Assembly: GCA_937902315.1 (NCBI GenBank)
Contig: CALGUG010000014.1
Location: forward strand, 75,183 to 139,182
DNA length: 64,000 bases
Source of the DNA: an uncultured Chloroflexales bacterium
GTDB lineage: Bacteria > Chloroflexota > Chloroflexia > Chloroflexales > Chloroflexaceae
Direction of reading: 5' to 3'
Positions 8,652 to 16,808 of this stretch are shown here, one piece after another (within the stretch, counting starts at the first letter, position 1; every line of letters begins with the position of its first letter). Made by a program: the position numbers and the translations under genes. The notes under the pieces are model-generated. The model was not told the DNA's origin. It worked only from the letters and a program-made list of their open reading frames with translations, and did no database searches.

Positions 8652-8737
8652 AGCTCGTTCCTCCTTTGTCTGCCCATTGTATGTGTTTGTATCGCTTTTG
8701 GGGAGTCTAACAGCCTAGAATATCACTATTTACTTAT

Positions 8738-8766
8738 TTGACAAACGATACGAACTTCTATAGACT
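8738..8766 (+). promoter_or_regulatory. Sigma-70-type promoter of the DoxX gene
   Basis: TTGACA (8738-8743), 17-bp spacer, TAGACT (8761-8766), 70 bases before the DoxX start codon. Confidence 0.75.
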
Positions 8767-8836
8767 TACCGTGATCCCGTTATCTCATTCATAAGCGTGA
8801 TATTTCGCTTTGTTGTAGCTTGTGTGAGGACATGCT

Positions 8837-9196
8837 ATGAACATCGCACTCTGGATATGCCAAGTTGTGCTTGCAGGTATGTTTGGTTTTGCTGGTTTTA
8901 TGAAAGCGTTTCAGTATGAGCAGGCCAAAGCGAAACTTCCTTGGGTGAAAGACTTTAGCAAAGGCTTTGTGACCTTTGTTGGTATGAGCGAATTACTGGG
9001 CGCGCTTGGGCTGATCTTGCCGAGCCTAATAGGTATTTTGGTTTGGCTGACGCCTTTGGCAGCTTTTTGTCTGGCAATCGTTATGCTGTTGGCGATTCTG
9101 TTGCATATGAAGCGTGAAGAGATGCAAGTGATCGGTCTGAACGCTGTTCTGCTGCTCTTGAGCGCCTTTGTCGCCTACGGCCGTTTTATGCTGTAG
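8837..9196 (+). CDS. DoxX-like four-helix membrane protein
   Basis: 119 residues with four hydrophobic segments (about 3-21, 46-64, 68-90, 97-117), the size and layout of DoxX-like proteins. GMFGFAGFMKAFQ near the N-terminus is typical of the family. Members are linked to quinone or redox functions, but the exact role here is unknown. The start follows GTGAGGA. The stop codon TAG touches the left end of a family A repeat. Confidence 0.82.
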   Translation: MNIALWICQVVLAGMFGFAGFMKAFQYEQAKAKLPWVKDFSKGFVTFVGMSELLGALGLILPSLIGILVWLTPLAAFCLAIVMLLAILLHMKREEMQVIGLNAVLLLLSAFVAYGRFML

Positions 9197-9320
9197 TAGC
9201 GAATTCGATTAGCTTGTCTCTTTTTGGCCTACGGCAGAGTGGAACTTACTTATTGTTCCTTCCTAGTATTTTGTTTCTCCCAGCTTGCAAAGACTATACG
9301 TCTTTAAGCGGATTTTGCAC
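9196..9320 (+). repeat. Family A element abutting the DoxX stop codon
   Basis: Starts with the last base of the stop codon (GTAGCGAATTCG, a variant of the left end ATACCAAATCCG), holds the core TTTGGCCTACGGCAGAGTGG and ends in CGGATTTTGCAC (9309-9320). About 125 bp, the short form lacking the central hairpin. Confidence 0.8.
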
Positions 9321-9346
9321 TACCCAATTCTAGGTTTGCTTAGCTT

Positions 9347-9467
9347 ATACCAAATTCGCTTGATTACGTTCTATTTGGCCTACAGCAGAGTGGAACTTGT
9401 CTCTTTTCTTTCCTCGGTTTTGTTTTCTTACTCTCCAAGTGGGCAAGTCTTTAAATGAATTTGGTAT
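9347..9467 (+). repeat. Family A element, short form
   Basis: Left end ATACCAAATTCG (9347-9358), core TTTGGCCTACAGCAGAGTGG, right end TGAATTTGGTAT (9456-9467). 121 bp and in tandem with the preceding copy, 26 bases apart. A 96-codon minus-strand open frame spans it but reads through the repeat ends and is not considered real. Confidence 0.85.
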
Positions 9468-9487
9468 CATACTTACTGATGTGGAAA

Positions 9488-9516
9488 CAAGGTATGGCAT
9501 AAGCTGCCATACCTTG
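9488..9516 (-). terminator. Hairpin downstream of the MFS gene
   Basis: 12-bp perfect stem (CAAGGTATGGCA with 9505-9516), loop of 5, followed on the minus strand by TTTCCAC. It lies about 130 bases past the MFS stop. Confidence 0.65.
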
Positions 9517-9645
9517 TGCTGTTTGTGCCAGTCGATTATATAAGCACCTAAACGATTGGCCGATTTGGATACAACGCTGTTTCTTACTCGGAACGAGCTC
9601 TTTATTAAAGCGGAATGTCTGCTTTGCTTGAGCATGTTTTTAGTT

Positions 9646-10971
9646 TTATGAGGCCAGAGCCGTCTGTGGTGCGTGGTGGTACTCTTTCGAGAGCGTGCGA
9701 TAGGCGGAGGTGCGCATAGCGATAAGGGTTGCGATCAGTCCGAGTAAGCCTGCGATGCTAAAGACTAAAGCCATACCGCGCTCAGGGCCGATGCCGTACC
9801 AGCTACCGATCAATTCAGCCCCTAATCCTGTCGTCATAAAGGGGATGAAGAAATAGTCGGTGATGGGTCCGATACAAAAGGCGGTGAGCGGTGCCGCCGA
9901 TAGCTCGACACTTTGGGCAAAGCCGAAGACCCGTCCTTGACGATCGAGCGGAACGACCTTTTGCAAGATGGTTTGCTCGGCTGCTTCTGCGATGGGCATC
10001 AATGCCATCCAGAAGAAGATACCGATCGCTAGGAGCGGGATCGAAGATTGGATCGTAAAGAAGATACAGACCGTCCAAACGATCATGTTGATTTGGAAGA
10101 GCAGCCGTAGCGGGTGCTTGCCCAAACCATAACGGCTGACAATGACGCCTCCGATAATGAATGCCGTGCTCAGAATGCCCCAGAGCAGACCCCATGCCTG
10201 TACAGGCATAAGCGAGAGACCATAGGCGTCGAGCAGCGCCATAAATACACCACCCAAGAAGTTGTTAAAGGTTTGGAAGAAGATCAAACCGAAGAGGCCA
10301 GGAATGAGCGAGATCGTGCGCAAGGTGCCGCGTAGATCGAGCTTCTGTGTCTCTTTGTGCGTTTCGGGATGTTGGTGGTGCGAAGCGGCTGGTAGAGCAA
10401 TCGTTAGCATGTGGAGAGCCAATACTGCCAAGATAATACAAGCAGAGGCTAACATCCAAAACATGCCGAAGAAACCTATGACGACACCGCTGATAATCGA
10501 TGCGATCAGCATGGCCGAGCCGTTGATGGTGCCGACGAGACCGTTGGCGCGATCGCGCATACTCTCTTCGATCATGATCGTGACAAGAGTCGAGAGCACG
10601 ATGCCGCGCAAGTTGCCTATGATCGAGCCGAGCAAGATGAGTGTGATGAAAATCCAGAGCACAACACTGGCGATGGTTTTGAAGCTTTCGGGCGAGCTTA
10701 CAACAAATAAGATGGCGGCGAGGCCATAGAAGGCGAAGGTGCCGACCAGTGCCATAATGAAGGTTGTTTTTTGTTTGAAGCGATCGACAATCGATCCAAG
10801 AAAGAAGCCCGAAACTGCCACGATCACCACATAGATGCCCGCTAAGATCGAGGTAGCGGTGACCGACTGGGTTTCAAGATAGACCCAAAAGGTTACAGCA
10901 AACCAAACAGCCGTTGTAATTACATTCGCTATAGCAGCGTTAATCGCTGCGGCAAGAAATGTCTTAGGCAT
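9646..10971 (-). CDS. MFS transporter (drug/metabolite exporter type)
   Basis: 441 residues with about twelve hydrophobic segments and a charged central loop near residues 200-220 (HHQHPETHKETQKLDLR), the usual break between the two six-helix bundles. The loop GSIVDRFKQKTTF near residue 60 fits the MFS loop 2-3 motif, and PLDRQGRVFGFAQS near residue 350 resembles efflux members of the macrolide-exporter type. Substrate cannot be inferred. The ATG at 10971 is preceded by AAAAAGGAC. It appears to stand alone, with repeats on one side and a long gene-free region on the other. Confidence 0.87.
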   Translation of the reverse strand: MPKTFLAAAINAAIANVITTAVWFAVTFWVYLETQSVTATSILAGIYVVIVAVSGFFLGSIVDRFKQKTTFIMALVGTFAFYGLAAILFVVSSPESFKTIASVVLWIFITLILLGSIIGNLRGIVLSTLVTIMIEESMRDRANGLVGTINGSAMLIASIISGVVIGFFGMFWMLASACIILAVLALHMLTIALPAASHHQHPETHKETQKLDLRGTLRTISLIPGLFGLIFFQTFNNFLGGVFMALLDAYGLSLMPVQAWGLLWGILSTAFIIGGVIVSRYGLGKHPLRLLFQINMIVWTVCIFFTIQSSIPLLAIGIFFWMALMPIAEAAEQTILQKVVPLDRQGRVFGFAQSVELSAAPLTAFCIGPITDYFFIPFMTTGLGAELIGSWYGIGPERGMALVFSIAGLLGLIATLIAMRTSAYRTLSKEYHHAPQTALAS

Positions 10972-11500
10972 AGAGTTTCTGTCCTTTTTCTATTGCTATC
11001 CCTTAGATTTTTGGACGCCGGGTATGCTGTGAAGTAGCTCGATTAGTAACAGCCCGTTCATTCTAGAACGTTTGTTTGATTTATGGATCGTCCAAAAGAA
11101 CCAGTTTCTACCTGTCTATTTGGGTATTAAAAAGAAGTGAAATCATTAGCCTTGGAAGCTCGTATTTGAAAGATGTAGGGCTTAGCGGAAGGCGCGCTTG
11201 GAAGTGGAAACGCTGCTGAGAGAAGAAGGATTGTTAGTAGCTGTTTGCGCTCGTTTGTATTTGTATGAGGAATTGCAATAGCGGGGTGTGACAAAGCCTC
11301 TTTGCTCATAAGACGAGTTGTTGTTTAAAGAGGTTTCAGTAGGAGGCGAGAAGAAGGAGACAGGGCAAAGTGGATGCAAGAGCTATCAGGGAACATGAAT
11401 GGCTTATTCGCGGGGCTTTGGAGTAGAGTTTGAGGTCTTAGCGCGTTGGTAGGCACGTTGAGACATGGATAAGCACTAGCATCAAAGGTATAGCGTACAT
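10972..11500. other. Gene-free stretch
   Basis: About 530 bases between two minus-strand genes. Short minus-strand open frames exist (11127-11379) but lack ribosome sites and protein-like composition. No repeat of families A or B is visible. Confidence 0.5.
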
Positions 11501-11538
11501 GCTACGAGATGTTGACGTCATATTCAACATCTCGTAGC
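11501..11538 (-). terminator. Hairpin after the SRPBCC gene
   Basis: 15-bp perfect stem (GCTACGAGATGTTGA with 11524-11538), loop of 8. It is 18 bases past the stop codon of the minus-strand gene, and T-runs are absent. Confidence 0.7.
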
Positions 11539-11555
11539 TGTTGTATGCTGCAATA

Positions 11556-12035
11556 TTAGGCTTGAGATAGTTCGGCGGAGTAACGATCGGTGATAAGGGG
11601 AAGAACTTTGCCGTGTTCGAGGTAGCTTTTGAGGCCAGCGAGCACCAAGGTAAAGCCTTCGCTAGAGCCCAGCGCTTGTTGAAGACGCTGATTGTTGAGA
11701 TCAACGCCTGTTTCGCTGATGCTGACATAGGTTGAGCCATCGGGGCGCTCGGTGAAGCGCCATTCGAGCTTGCTTATGCCCTTTGGGCTGGGCCAAGCTA
11801 CAACGAGGCGGCGGTTTGGCTCGAAGACGATGACCTCTACCGTTACCGCAAGTTTGAAGGTGTTCCAACGCCATTGAACGCGGGCGTTGGGAGCGAGCTT
11901 TCCGCTTCCGGAGCTGAACCAGAAACGGCTGGTGTGAGCAGGATCTACCAAGGCGTTGAAGACTTCGTGAACCGGTCTGCGGATCAGCATGCCACAGGTG
12001 ATTTGGGGCGCGTTGGTGTGGTGCTTCTCGCTCAT
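11556..12035 (-). CDS. SRPBCC/AHSA1-type ligand-binding protein
   Basis: 159 residues with the AHSA1-like pattern: IRRPVHEVFNALVDPAHTSRFWF near the N-terminus, VEVIVFEPNRRLVVAW in the middle and WRFTERPDGSTYVSISETGV after it. This fold binds hydrophobic ligands, but no specific ligand is suggested. An AAGGAGG site lies 5 bases before the ATG at 12035. Confidence 0.85.
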   Translation of the reverse strand: MSEKHHTNAPQITCGMLIRRPVHEVFNALVDPAHTSRFWFSSGSGKLAPNARVQWRWNTFKLAVTVEVIVFEPNRRLVVAWPSPKGISKLEWRFTERPDGSTYVSISETGVDLNNQRLQQALGSSEGFTLVLAGLKSYLEHGKVLPLITDRYSAELSQA

Positions 12036-12153
12036 AGGGCCTCCTTGGAACGAAACAATACTCCCCTAGTGACAATGCGGCGATTGAAATGCAAAGAACT
12101 AAGAATGAGTATAGTACGAGTCGACGGCATGTACAATCATTTTGAGGTGTAGA

Positions 12154-12182
12154 TTGACATTTTGTTATGCTGATGCTATAAG
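12154..12182 (+). promoter_or_regulatory. Sigma-70-type promoter of the dehydrogenase/dehydratase pair
   Basis: TTGACA (12154-12159), 17-bp spacer, TATAAG (12177-12182), 57 bases before the start codon at 12239. Confidence 0.8.
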
Positions 12183-12238
12183 AGCCGCACCGACGAAACA
12201 TTCCCAAATGCTATTTGTAGGTTCAGAGAGGAACATGT

Positions 12239-13297
12239 ATGCCAGAGAAGGCACGAATCGCCGTGATTGGCACAGGTTGGTGGGCAACCTATGCTCATAT
12301 CCCCAGTTTGATCGAGTACCCTCATGCCGAAGTTGTCGCATTGTGCGATTTGAACCCCAAGCGCCTCGGGGCGGCGGCAGAGATCTATCATGTCGATAAA
12401 ACCTATACCGACGCTGCAACGATGATGCAGCAAGAGCAGCTCGATGGTGTTGTGATCGCTACGCCGCATGCGACTCACTACCCCTTGATTAAGCTTGCGC
12501 TTGAACATAATCTGCATGTAATGGTTGAAAAACCCATGGTGCTGTTTGCCAAGCATGCTCGCGAACTGCTTGAGTTAGCCGAGGCGCGCAATTTGGGCCT
12601 GATTGTGGGTTATCCTTGGCACTACAACCCGCATATGCGCCATGTGCGCGAACTGCTTGCAAGTGGCGAGCTTGGCCAGATTCAGTATGTGTGCTGCAGC
12701 TTTAGTTCGCAGATCCACCACTTTTTGAGCGGGCGTGAGCAGAGCCATATCAAACAGCACTACCCAGTACACGGCCCCGGAAGCGTCTATGCCGACCGCG
12801 AATTGTCGGGCGGTGGCTTTGGCCATTTGCAGGTGACGCACTCGGCGGGTGTGATGTTCTTTACAACCGGTCTGCGTATGCGGCGTGTAATGGCGTGGAT
12901 GCAAAACAATGGTCTGACAGTCGATGAAGTCAATGCTATCACGGTCGAGTTTGAGAACGGCGTCTTGGGCGCAGTCAGCGGTACGGGCAACGGCCATCAA
13001 CGCAAGCTCGATCTGCTGATTCACTGCGAGCATGGCTCGGTCGATATCGACTTGGTGGCGAATACAACCTGCATTCGACGCTACGACCAGAGTCTTGAGA
13101 CGCTGGCTGACCTAAGCGATGATGATATTTACCCCTATTATGCTCCATCGCGCAATTTGGCCGATCTGATTTTGGGTCGCGCTGAGGTGCAGTCGCCTGC
13201 TGAGGTTGGTCTGCGCACAGTTGAACTGCTGGATGCGGCCTATCGTTCGGCGGAACGCGATGGTGCCGCTGTTTCGCGCGAGGAGCTGTATAGCTGA
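12239..13297 (+). CDS. Gfo/Idh/MocA-family NAD(P)-dependent sugar dehydrogenase
   Basis: 352 residues. The N-terminal Rossmann fold has GTGWWATYAHIP at 11-22 and the family's EKP motif (K98) that binds cofactor and substrate. The C-terminal half contains the sheet domain with GGGFGHLQVTHS near residue 200. The likely reaction is oxidation of a sugar or cyclitol hydroxyl. It is followed 59 bases later by a rhamnonate-dehydratase-like gene, so the pair may oxidise then dehydrate one sugar. The ATG at 12239 follows GAGAGG with 6-base spacing. Confidence 0.88.
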   Translation: MPEKARIAVIGTGWWATYAHIPSLIEYPHAEVVALCDLNPKRLGAAAEIYHVDKTYTDAATMMQQEQLDGVVIATPHATHYPLIKLALEHNLHVMVEKPMVLFAKHARELLELAEARNLGLIVGYPWHYNPHMRHVRELLASGELGQIQYVCCSFSSQIHHFLSGREQSHIKQHYPVHGPGSVYADRELSGGGFGHLQVTHSAGVMFFTTGLRMRRVMAWMQNNGLTVDEVNAITVEFENGVLGAVSGTGNGHQRKLDLLIHCEHGSVDIDLVANTTCIRRYDQSLETLADLSDDDIYPYYAPSRNLADLILGRAEVQSPAEVGLRTVELLDAAYRSAERDGAAVSREELYS

Positions 13298-13356
13298 GGG
13301 TGCGATGGTGCGCCTTGCTCGGATAGAAGGCTCTATCTTGGAACAAAGGAGTTGCC

Positions 13357-14520
13357 GTGAAGATCAGCAAAATCGAAGCGATGCGGCTGAATCTGCCGCG
13401 CCAAGAGTACAAAACGCCTCAGCGTCGTGATCCTTGGTCGAAGCACGCTGAGGTGGCTAATCCGATGTCGCGTTATCCCAAGGTGAAGGCTCACCGCAGT
13501 ATGTGGTTGCCGCGTTGGGAGAATGTCTGGTGCAAAGTGACGCTCGAAGATGGTACATGGGGCATCGGCGAGACAGGCCATGGGCGCGCGGTGGCCGCTG
13601 TGATCGAAGATCACCTTGCGCCGCAACTGGTGGGCGAAGATATTATGGCGGGCGAGAAGCTGGCCGATATGATGTTTCGCTTAACCAAGCCCTATGGCAC
13701 GGTTGGCCTCGCTTCGTATGCGATCAGTGCGATCGACTTGGCGCTGTGGGATGCGCGCGGCAAGCTGCTCGATAAACCAGTTTATGAGTTGCTTGGCGGC
13801 CCGCAAAAGGATCGATTGTTTTGCTACGCAACCGGCAACGACGTCGATTGGTATCTAGAAATGGGCTTTCAAGCCTTTAAGCTGGCCTGCCCGTATGGCC
13901 CGGCCGACGGCTTAGATGGATTGCGCAAGAACGAAGAGTTTGTGGCTCAGGCGCGCGAGCTGATCGGGCCAGAGCGCGAGCTGATGCTCGACTGCTGGAT
14001 GGCGTTCGACACCGATTATACGGTGCGTCTGGCCGAGACTCTGCGTCCTTACCGCCTGAAATGGATCGAAGAGTGTCTGATTCCCGAGGATTTCGATGCT
14101 CATGTGGCGCTGCGCCAGCGTTTGCCGTGGCAGACTTTGGCGACGGGCGAGCATTGGTACAGCCATGTGCCCTTCCAGTGGGCGATTCGCCATCAGGTGG
14201 TTGATATTTTGCAGCCCGATATCAATTGGTGCGGCGGTGTGACGACCTGCCAAAAGATCGCGGCGGCTGCCGATGCGGGCGGCGTGAGTGTGATCTTGCA
14301 CGGCGGCGGCAATACGGCTTTTGGTCAGCACTTTAGCTATGCTACCGCCTGTGTGCCGTGGATCGAGTGTTTTGTGGGTACACCTCCCGGGGTGCCGCTC
14401 GAGGAAGGCTGGCCGATTCCCGGTCTGGCCAAGCCTGTCGATGGCTGGATCGTGCCGAGCGATGGGCCGGGCTTCGGCTTAGAGATTCCAGAAAGCGCAT
14501 TCGAGCCCTTTTTCGCTTAG
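13357..14520 (+). CDS. Enolase-superfamily sugar-acid dehydratase, L-rhamnonate dehydratase-like
   Basis: 387 residues of the mandelate racemase/muconate lactonizing branch. Metal ligands are seen in LMLDCWMAFD (Asp), WIEECL (Glu) and ATGEHWY (Glu), and the catalytic histidine in VILHGGGNT. The run LDCWM...LKWIEECL...QPDINWCGGVTT closely resembles L-rhamnonate dehydratase, which makes 2-keto-3-deoxy-L-rhamnonate. Start is GTG at 13357, justified by AAAGGAG five bases upstream. The substrate could be another sugar acid, since no rhamnose-pathway genes are adjacent. Confidence 0.85.
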   Translation: MKISKIEAMRLNLPRQEYKTPQRRDPWSKHAEVANPMSRYPKVKAHRSMWLPRWENVWCKVTLEDGTWGIGETGHGRAVAAVIEDHLAPQLVGEDIMAGEKLADMMFRLTKPYGTVGLASYAISAIDLALWDARGKLLDKPVYELLGGPQKDRLFCYATGNDVDWYLEMGFQAFKLACPYGPADGLDGLRKNEEFVAQARELIGPERELMLDCWMAFDTDYTVRLAETLRPYRLKWIEECLIPEDFDAHVALRQRLPWQTLATGEHWYSHVPFQWAIRHQVVDILQPDINWCGGVTTCQKIAAAADAGGVSVILHGGGNTAFGQHFSYATACVPWIECFVGTPPGVPLEEGWPIPGLAKPVDGWIVPSDGPGFGLEIPESAFEPFFA

Positions 14521-14589
14521 GGCGCGTGCTGCTGGCGCGCAAGCGGTCGCAGCGAAGCTGCGAGGCGATAGCACGAATGGCTGCTTAGG

Positions 14590-14656
14590 AGCTTGATAGC
14601 CGAAGGCGGACGCGCTAAAGACCCTCGTTGTAGCAAAAGACTATACCGCCACATAA
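14590..14656 (+). repeat. Family B interspersed element, fragment
   Basis: Family B core variant TAGCCGAAGGCGGACGCG at 14597-14614, followed by CTAAAGACC and ACCGCCA. No clear terminal repeats. Confidence 0.7.
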
Positions 14657-14710
14657 CAAAAGCATCATAAGTAGCCTATAGAGAACGGGCGCTTATGATG
14701 CTTTTGTTTG
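14657..14710 (+). terminator. Hairpin terminator after the dehydratase
   Basis: 15-bp perfect stem (CAAAAGCATCATAAG with 14692-14706) and a 20-base loop. The right arm itself ends in TTTTG and continues TTTG. Confidence 0.75.
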
Positions 14711-14787
14711 TAGCTAGCTTGTTGAAGCAAGCTTAGCTTTCAGGTGTGCGTTTACAGCTAGTTCTCTTGATTTCAAGAAAGAAATAA

Positions 14788-14950
14788 ACGGATTTATTGT
14801 TTAGAATTCTGGCGGCATGGCTTGTAGCCCAAAGAAGGCTGTAAGCGCGTCCGCCTACGGCTATCAACAGCTCGCCCACCGCAGAGACTGCTATCTGTGT
14901 GGACAATCCGCCCCCACAATGGAAGTTGTATCGGATCTGCCAGATTGTGA
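14788..14950 (-). repeat. Family B interspersed element
   Basis: Core in reverse orientation at 14846-14863 with the expected flanks (TTCTGGCGGCATGG on the left, CAATCCGCCCCCACAATGG on the right). Ends are degraded (CGGATCTGCC near 14934). Confidence 0.75.
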
Positions 14951-15025
14951 AGATAGGGGTTTTGAGGTGTGGCGGTTTGCTTGTAGACTGGAAGGAGAGC
15001 GACCGATGCTGAAAGGAGGCTGAAC

Positions 15026-15469
15026 ATGCGAATCTGGAGTGTGCATCCGTGTTATCTCGATGCGAAGGGTTTGGTGGCGCTCTGGCGCGAGACGCTGCTC
15101 GCTCAGCATGTGTTGGCCGAGAGAACCAAAGGCTATCGACAGCATCCGCAATTGCAGCGCTTTCGGGCCGCCGACGATCCGCAGGCCGCGATCAACGCCT
15201 ATCTGCTGGCGGTCTACGACGAGGCCGAGCTGCGGGGCTATCGCTTCGATAAGGCAAAAATCGCTGTGCCGCATGTGCATACGTCGCTGGCCGTTAGCAC
15301 AGGCCAAGTCGCTTATGAATGGCAGCATTTGCTCGCTAAGTTGCAATTGCGCGCCCCTGAGCTGTACGAACGCTATAGGCATGTGAAAACACCCGAACTA
15401 CATCCCCTGTTTGTGCTGGTCGAAGGCCCGATCGCCGATTGGGAAGTGATAAAACCCTCTTCAAGGTAG
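15026..15469 (+). CDS. Pyrimidine-dimer DNA glycosylase-like protein
   Basis: 147 residues beginning MRIWSVHPCYLDAKGLVALW, the characteristic opening of the bacterial pyrimidine dimer DNA glycosylase family related to T4 endonuclease V. Other conserved stretches are KGYRQHPQLQRFRA and PHVHTSLAVS. T4 endonuclease V uses an N-terminal threonine as nucleophile; here residue 2 is arginine, as in the bacterial relatives, so activity cannot be assumed. A strong AAAGGAGG site precedes the ATG. Confidence 0.85.
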   Translation: MRIWSVHPCYLDAKGLVALWRETLLAQHVLAERTKGYRQHPQLQRFRAADDPQAAINAYLLAVYDEAELRGYRFDKAKIAVPHVHTSLAVSTGQVAYEWQHLLAKLQLRAPELYERYRHVKTPELHPLFVLVEGPIADWEVIKPSSR

Positions 15470-15497
15470 ACTATTATTTGATTGAACAAAAATAACC

Positions 15498-15526
15498 TTG
15501 ACAAATAAGCGGGCTTCTTCTATAGT
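15498..15526 (+). promoter_or_regulatory. Sigma-70-type promoter of the LacI-type regulator
   Basis: Consensus TTGACA (15498-15503), 17-bp spacer and TATAGT (15521-15526). The expected start point falls just before the operator at 15539, fitting autorepression. Confidence 0.9.
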
Positions 15527-15538
15527 AGACAACACCAG

Positions 15539-15552
15539 TGCAAACGTCTGCA
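15539..15552 (+). promoter_or_regulatory. LacI-type operator at the regulator's own promoter
   Basis: TGCAAACGTCTGCA, a near-perfect palindrome with the CG centre typical of LacI-family operators, 13 bases after the -10 hexamer. It differs by one base from the core of the operator upstream of iolB. Confidence 0.85.
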
Positions 15553-15578
15553 TAACCTAACGAGAAGCGAGTAGGAGC

Positions 15579-16604
15579 ATGCGAAGGCGACCATCGATTG
15601 AGGATATTGCGCGCGCGGCGGGGGTAGCGAATTCGACGGTCTCGCGCGCCTTGCGTGATAGCCCGTTGATCAGCAGCGAAGTGCGGGCGACTATTCAGCG
15701 AATCGCGAGCGAGATGGGCTATACCCCTAACGGGATCGCCCAGAGCTTACAGACTCAACGCTCGAACACGATCGGTCTGGTGGTCGTTTCGATCGCAGAT
15801 CCCTTTTTCGCCGATGTCGCTAACGGTGTTGAAGAGATCGCACGGGCGGCAGGAATGAGCGTCTTTTTAAGCGCTTCTTCAAATGATCCTTCTCAACAGT
15901 TGATGGTGATCGAGACCTTTCAACAGCGGCGGGTCGATGGCATTATTGTGGCCGATTCGCAGTTGAATCTGAACCATCAGCAGCGTTTGATGCGAGTCGA
16001 TGTGCCGACGGTTTTGATCAATAGCCAGGCTGATCACGCGCCCGATTGGCTGTGCGCTGTGGGTGTCGACGACTATTACGGCGCTTCGCTGGCGGTTTCG
16101 CACTTGTTAGAGCTGGGACATCGCAAGATCGGCTATATCGGCGTGAGCAACCGCTTGACCTCGAATCGCCAACGACTGCGCGGCTACAGAGATCGGCTGC
16201 AGCAGGCGGGCTTCCCGGCGGAAGAGACCTGGGTGCAGATCGCCCACCCTCCAGTGGCGAGCAGCACGGGCGATGTTGAAGTGGGGCGCAGCTTGCTTAA
16301 ACTGCTGCTCGATGCAGGGGTGACGGCGGTGTTTTGCTACAACGATATGGTGGCGATCGGGGTTTTGATGGCCTGTCGCGAGCTGGGGCTGCAGGTGCCG
16401 CACGATCTGAGCGTGGTCGGCTACGACGATATCGCGATGGCGGGCTATATCTCGCCGCCGCTGACAACCGTGAGCCAGCCGAAGCGTGGTCTGGGGCGGA
16501 TCGCATGTCAAAAGCTGCTCGATGTGATCGAGGGTAAATCGGTCGAGGATCATATTTTGATGCCGAGTTTTGTGTTGCGCGAGAGCACTGGCCCTCTAGC
16601 GTAG
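15579..16604 (+). CDS. LacI-family transcriptional regulator, probable inositol repressor
   Basis: 341 residues. The N-terminal helix-turn-helix (SIEDIARAAGVANSTVSRAL, residues 6-25) and hinge helix region (NGIAQSLQTQRSNTIGLVV) are standard LacI family, followed by a periplasmic-binding-protein-like effector domain that ends VVGYDDIAMAGYISPPLTTV. It is divergent in role from the DeoR-type IolR of Bacillus. It sits directly upstream of the inositol operon on the same strand, and matching operators lie before both, so it probably represses the operon until an inositol-derived inducer binds. The ATG follows GTAGGAGC. Confidence 0.88.
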   Translation: MRRRPSIEDIARAAGVANSTVSRALRDSPLISSEVRATIQRIASEMGYTPNGIAQSLQTQRSNTIGLVVVSIADPFFADVANGVEEIARAAGMSVFLSASSNDPSQQLMVIETFQQRRVDGIIVADSQLNLNHQQRLMRVDVPTVLINSQADHAPDWLCAVGVDDYYGASLAVSHLLELGHRKIGYIGVSNRLTSNRQRLRGYRDRLQQAGFPAEETWVQIAHPPVASSTGDVEVGRSLLKLLLDAGVTAVFCYNDMVAIGVLMACRELGLQVPHDLSVVGYDDIAMAGYISPPLTTVSQPKRGLGRIACQKLLDVIEGKSVEDHILMPSFVLRESTGPLA

Positions 16605-16708
16605 TGATTTAAGCGTTTTTTGGCAACGAAGACTAAGACGGGATCGGGCGCAGAAGATGGTATACTAGTAACAAATGCGCTCGCTTCCCTGACCTGTTGT
16701 TATTGCCT

Positions 16709-16730
16709 ATGATGCAAACGTTTGCATCAT
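16709..16730 (+). promoter_or_regulatory. Perfect 22-bp palindromic operator upstream of the inositol operon
   Basis: A perfect 22-bp inverted repeat centred on CG between 16719 and 16720, with core TGCAAACGTTTGCA. It overlaps a possible -10 (TATGAT, 16708-16713). It lies 79 bases before the iolB start and shares its core with the site at the LacI gene. Confidence 0.9.
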
Positions 16731-16808
16731 GCTTGTAACAGATCTGACTTGCGGCGCAGCAATATCAGCATACGCGGCAGTCATAGATCAATGGAGAGGT
16801 GATTGGGT

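Noticed and set aside
9345..9635. 96-codon minus-strand open frame beside the MFS gene
   Set aside because: It runs through both ends of a family A repeat and has no recognisable composition.
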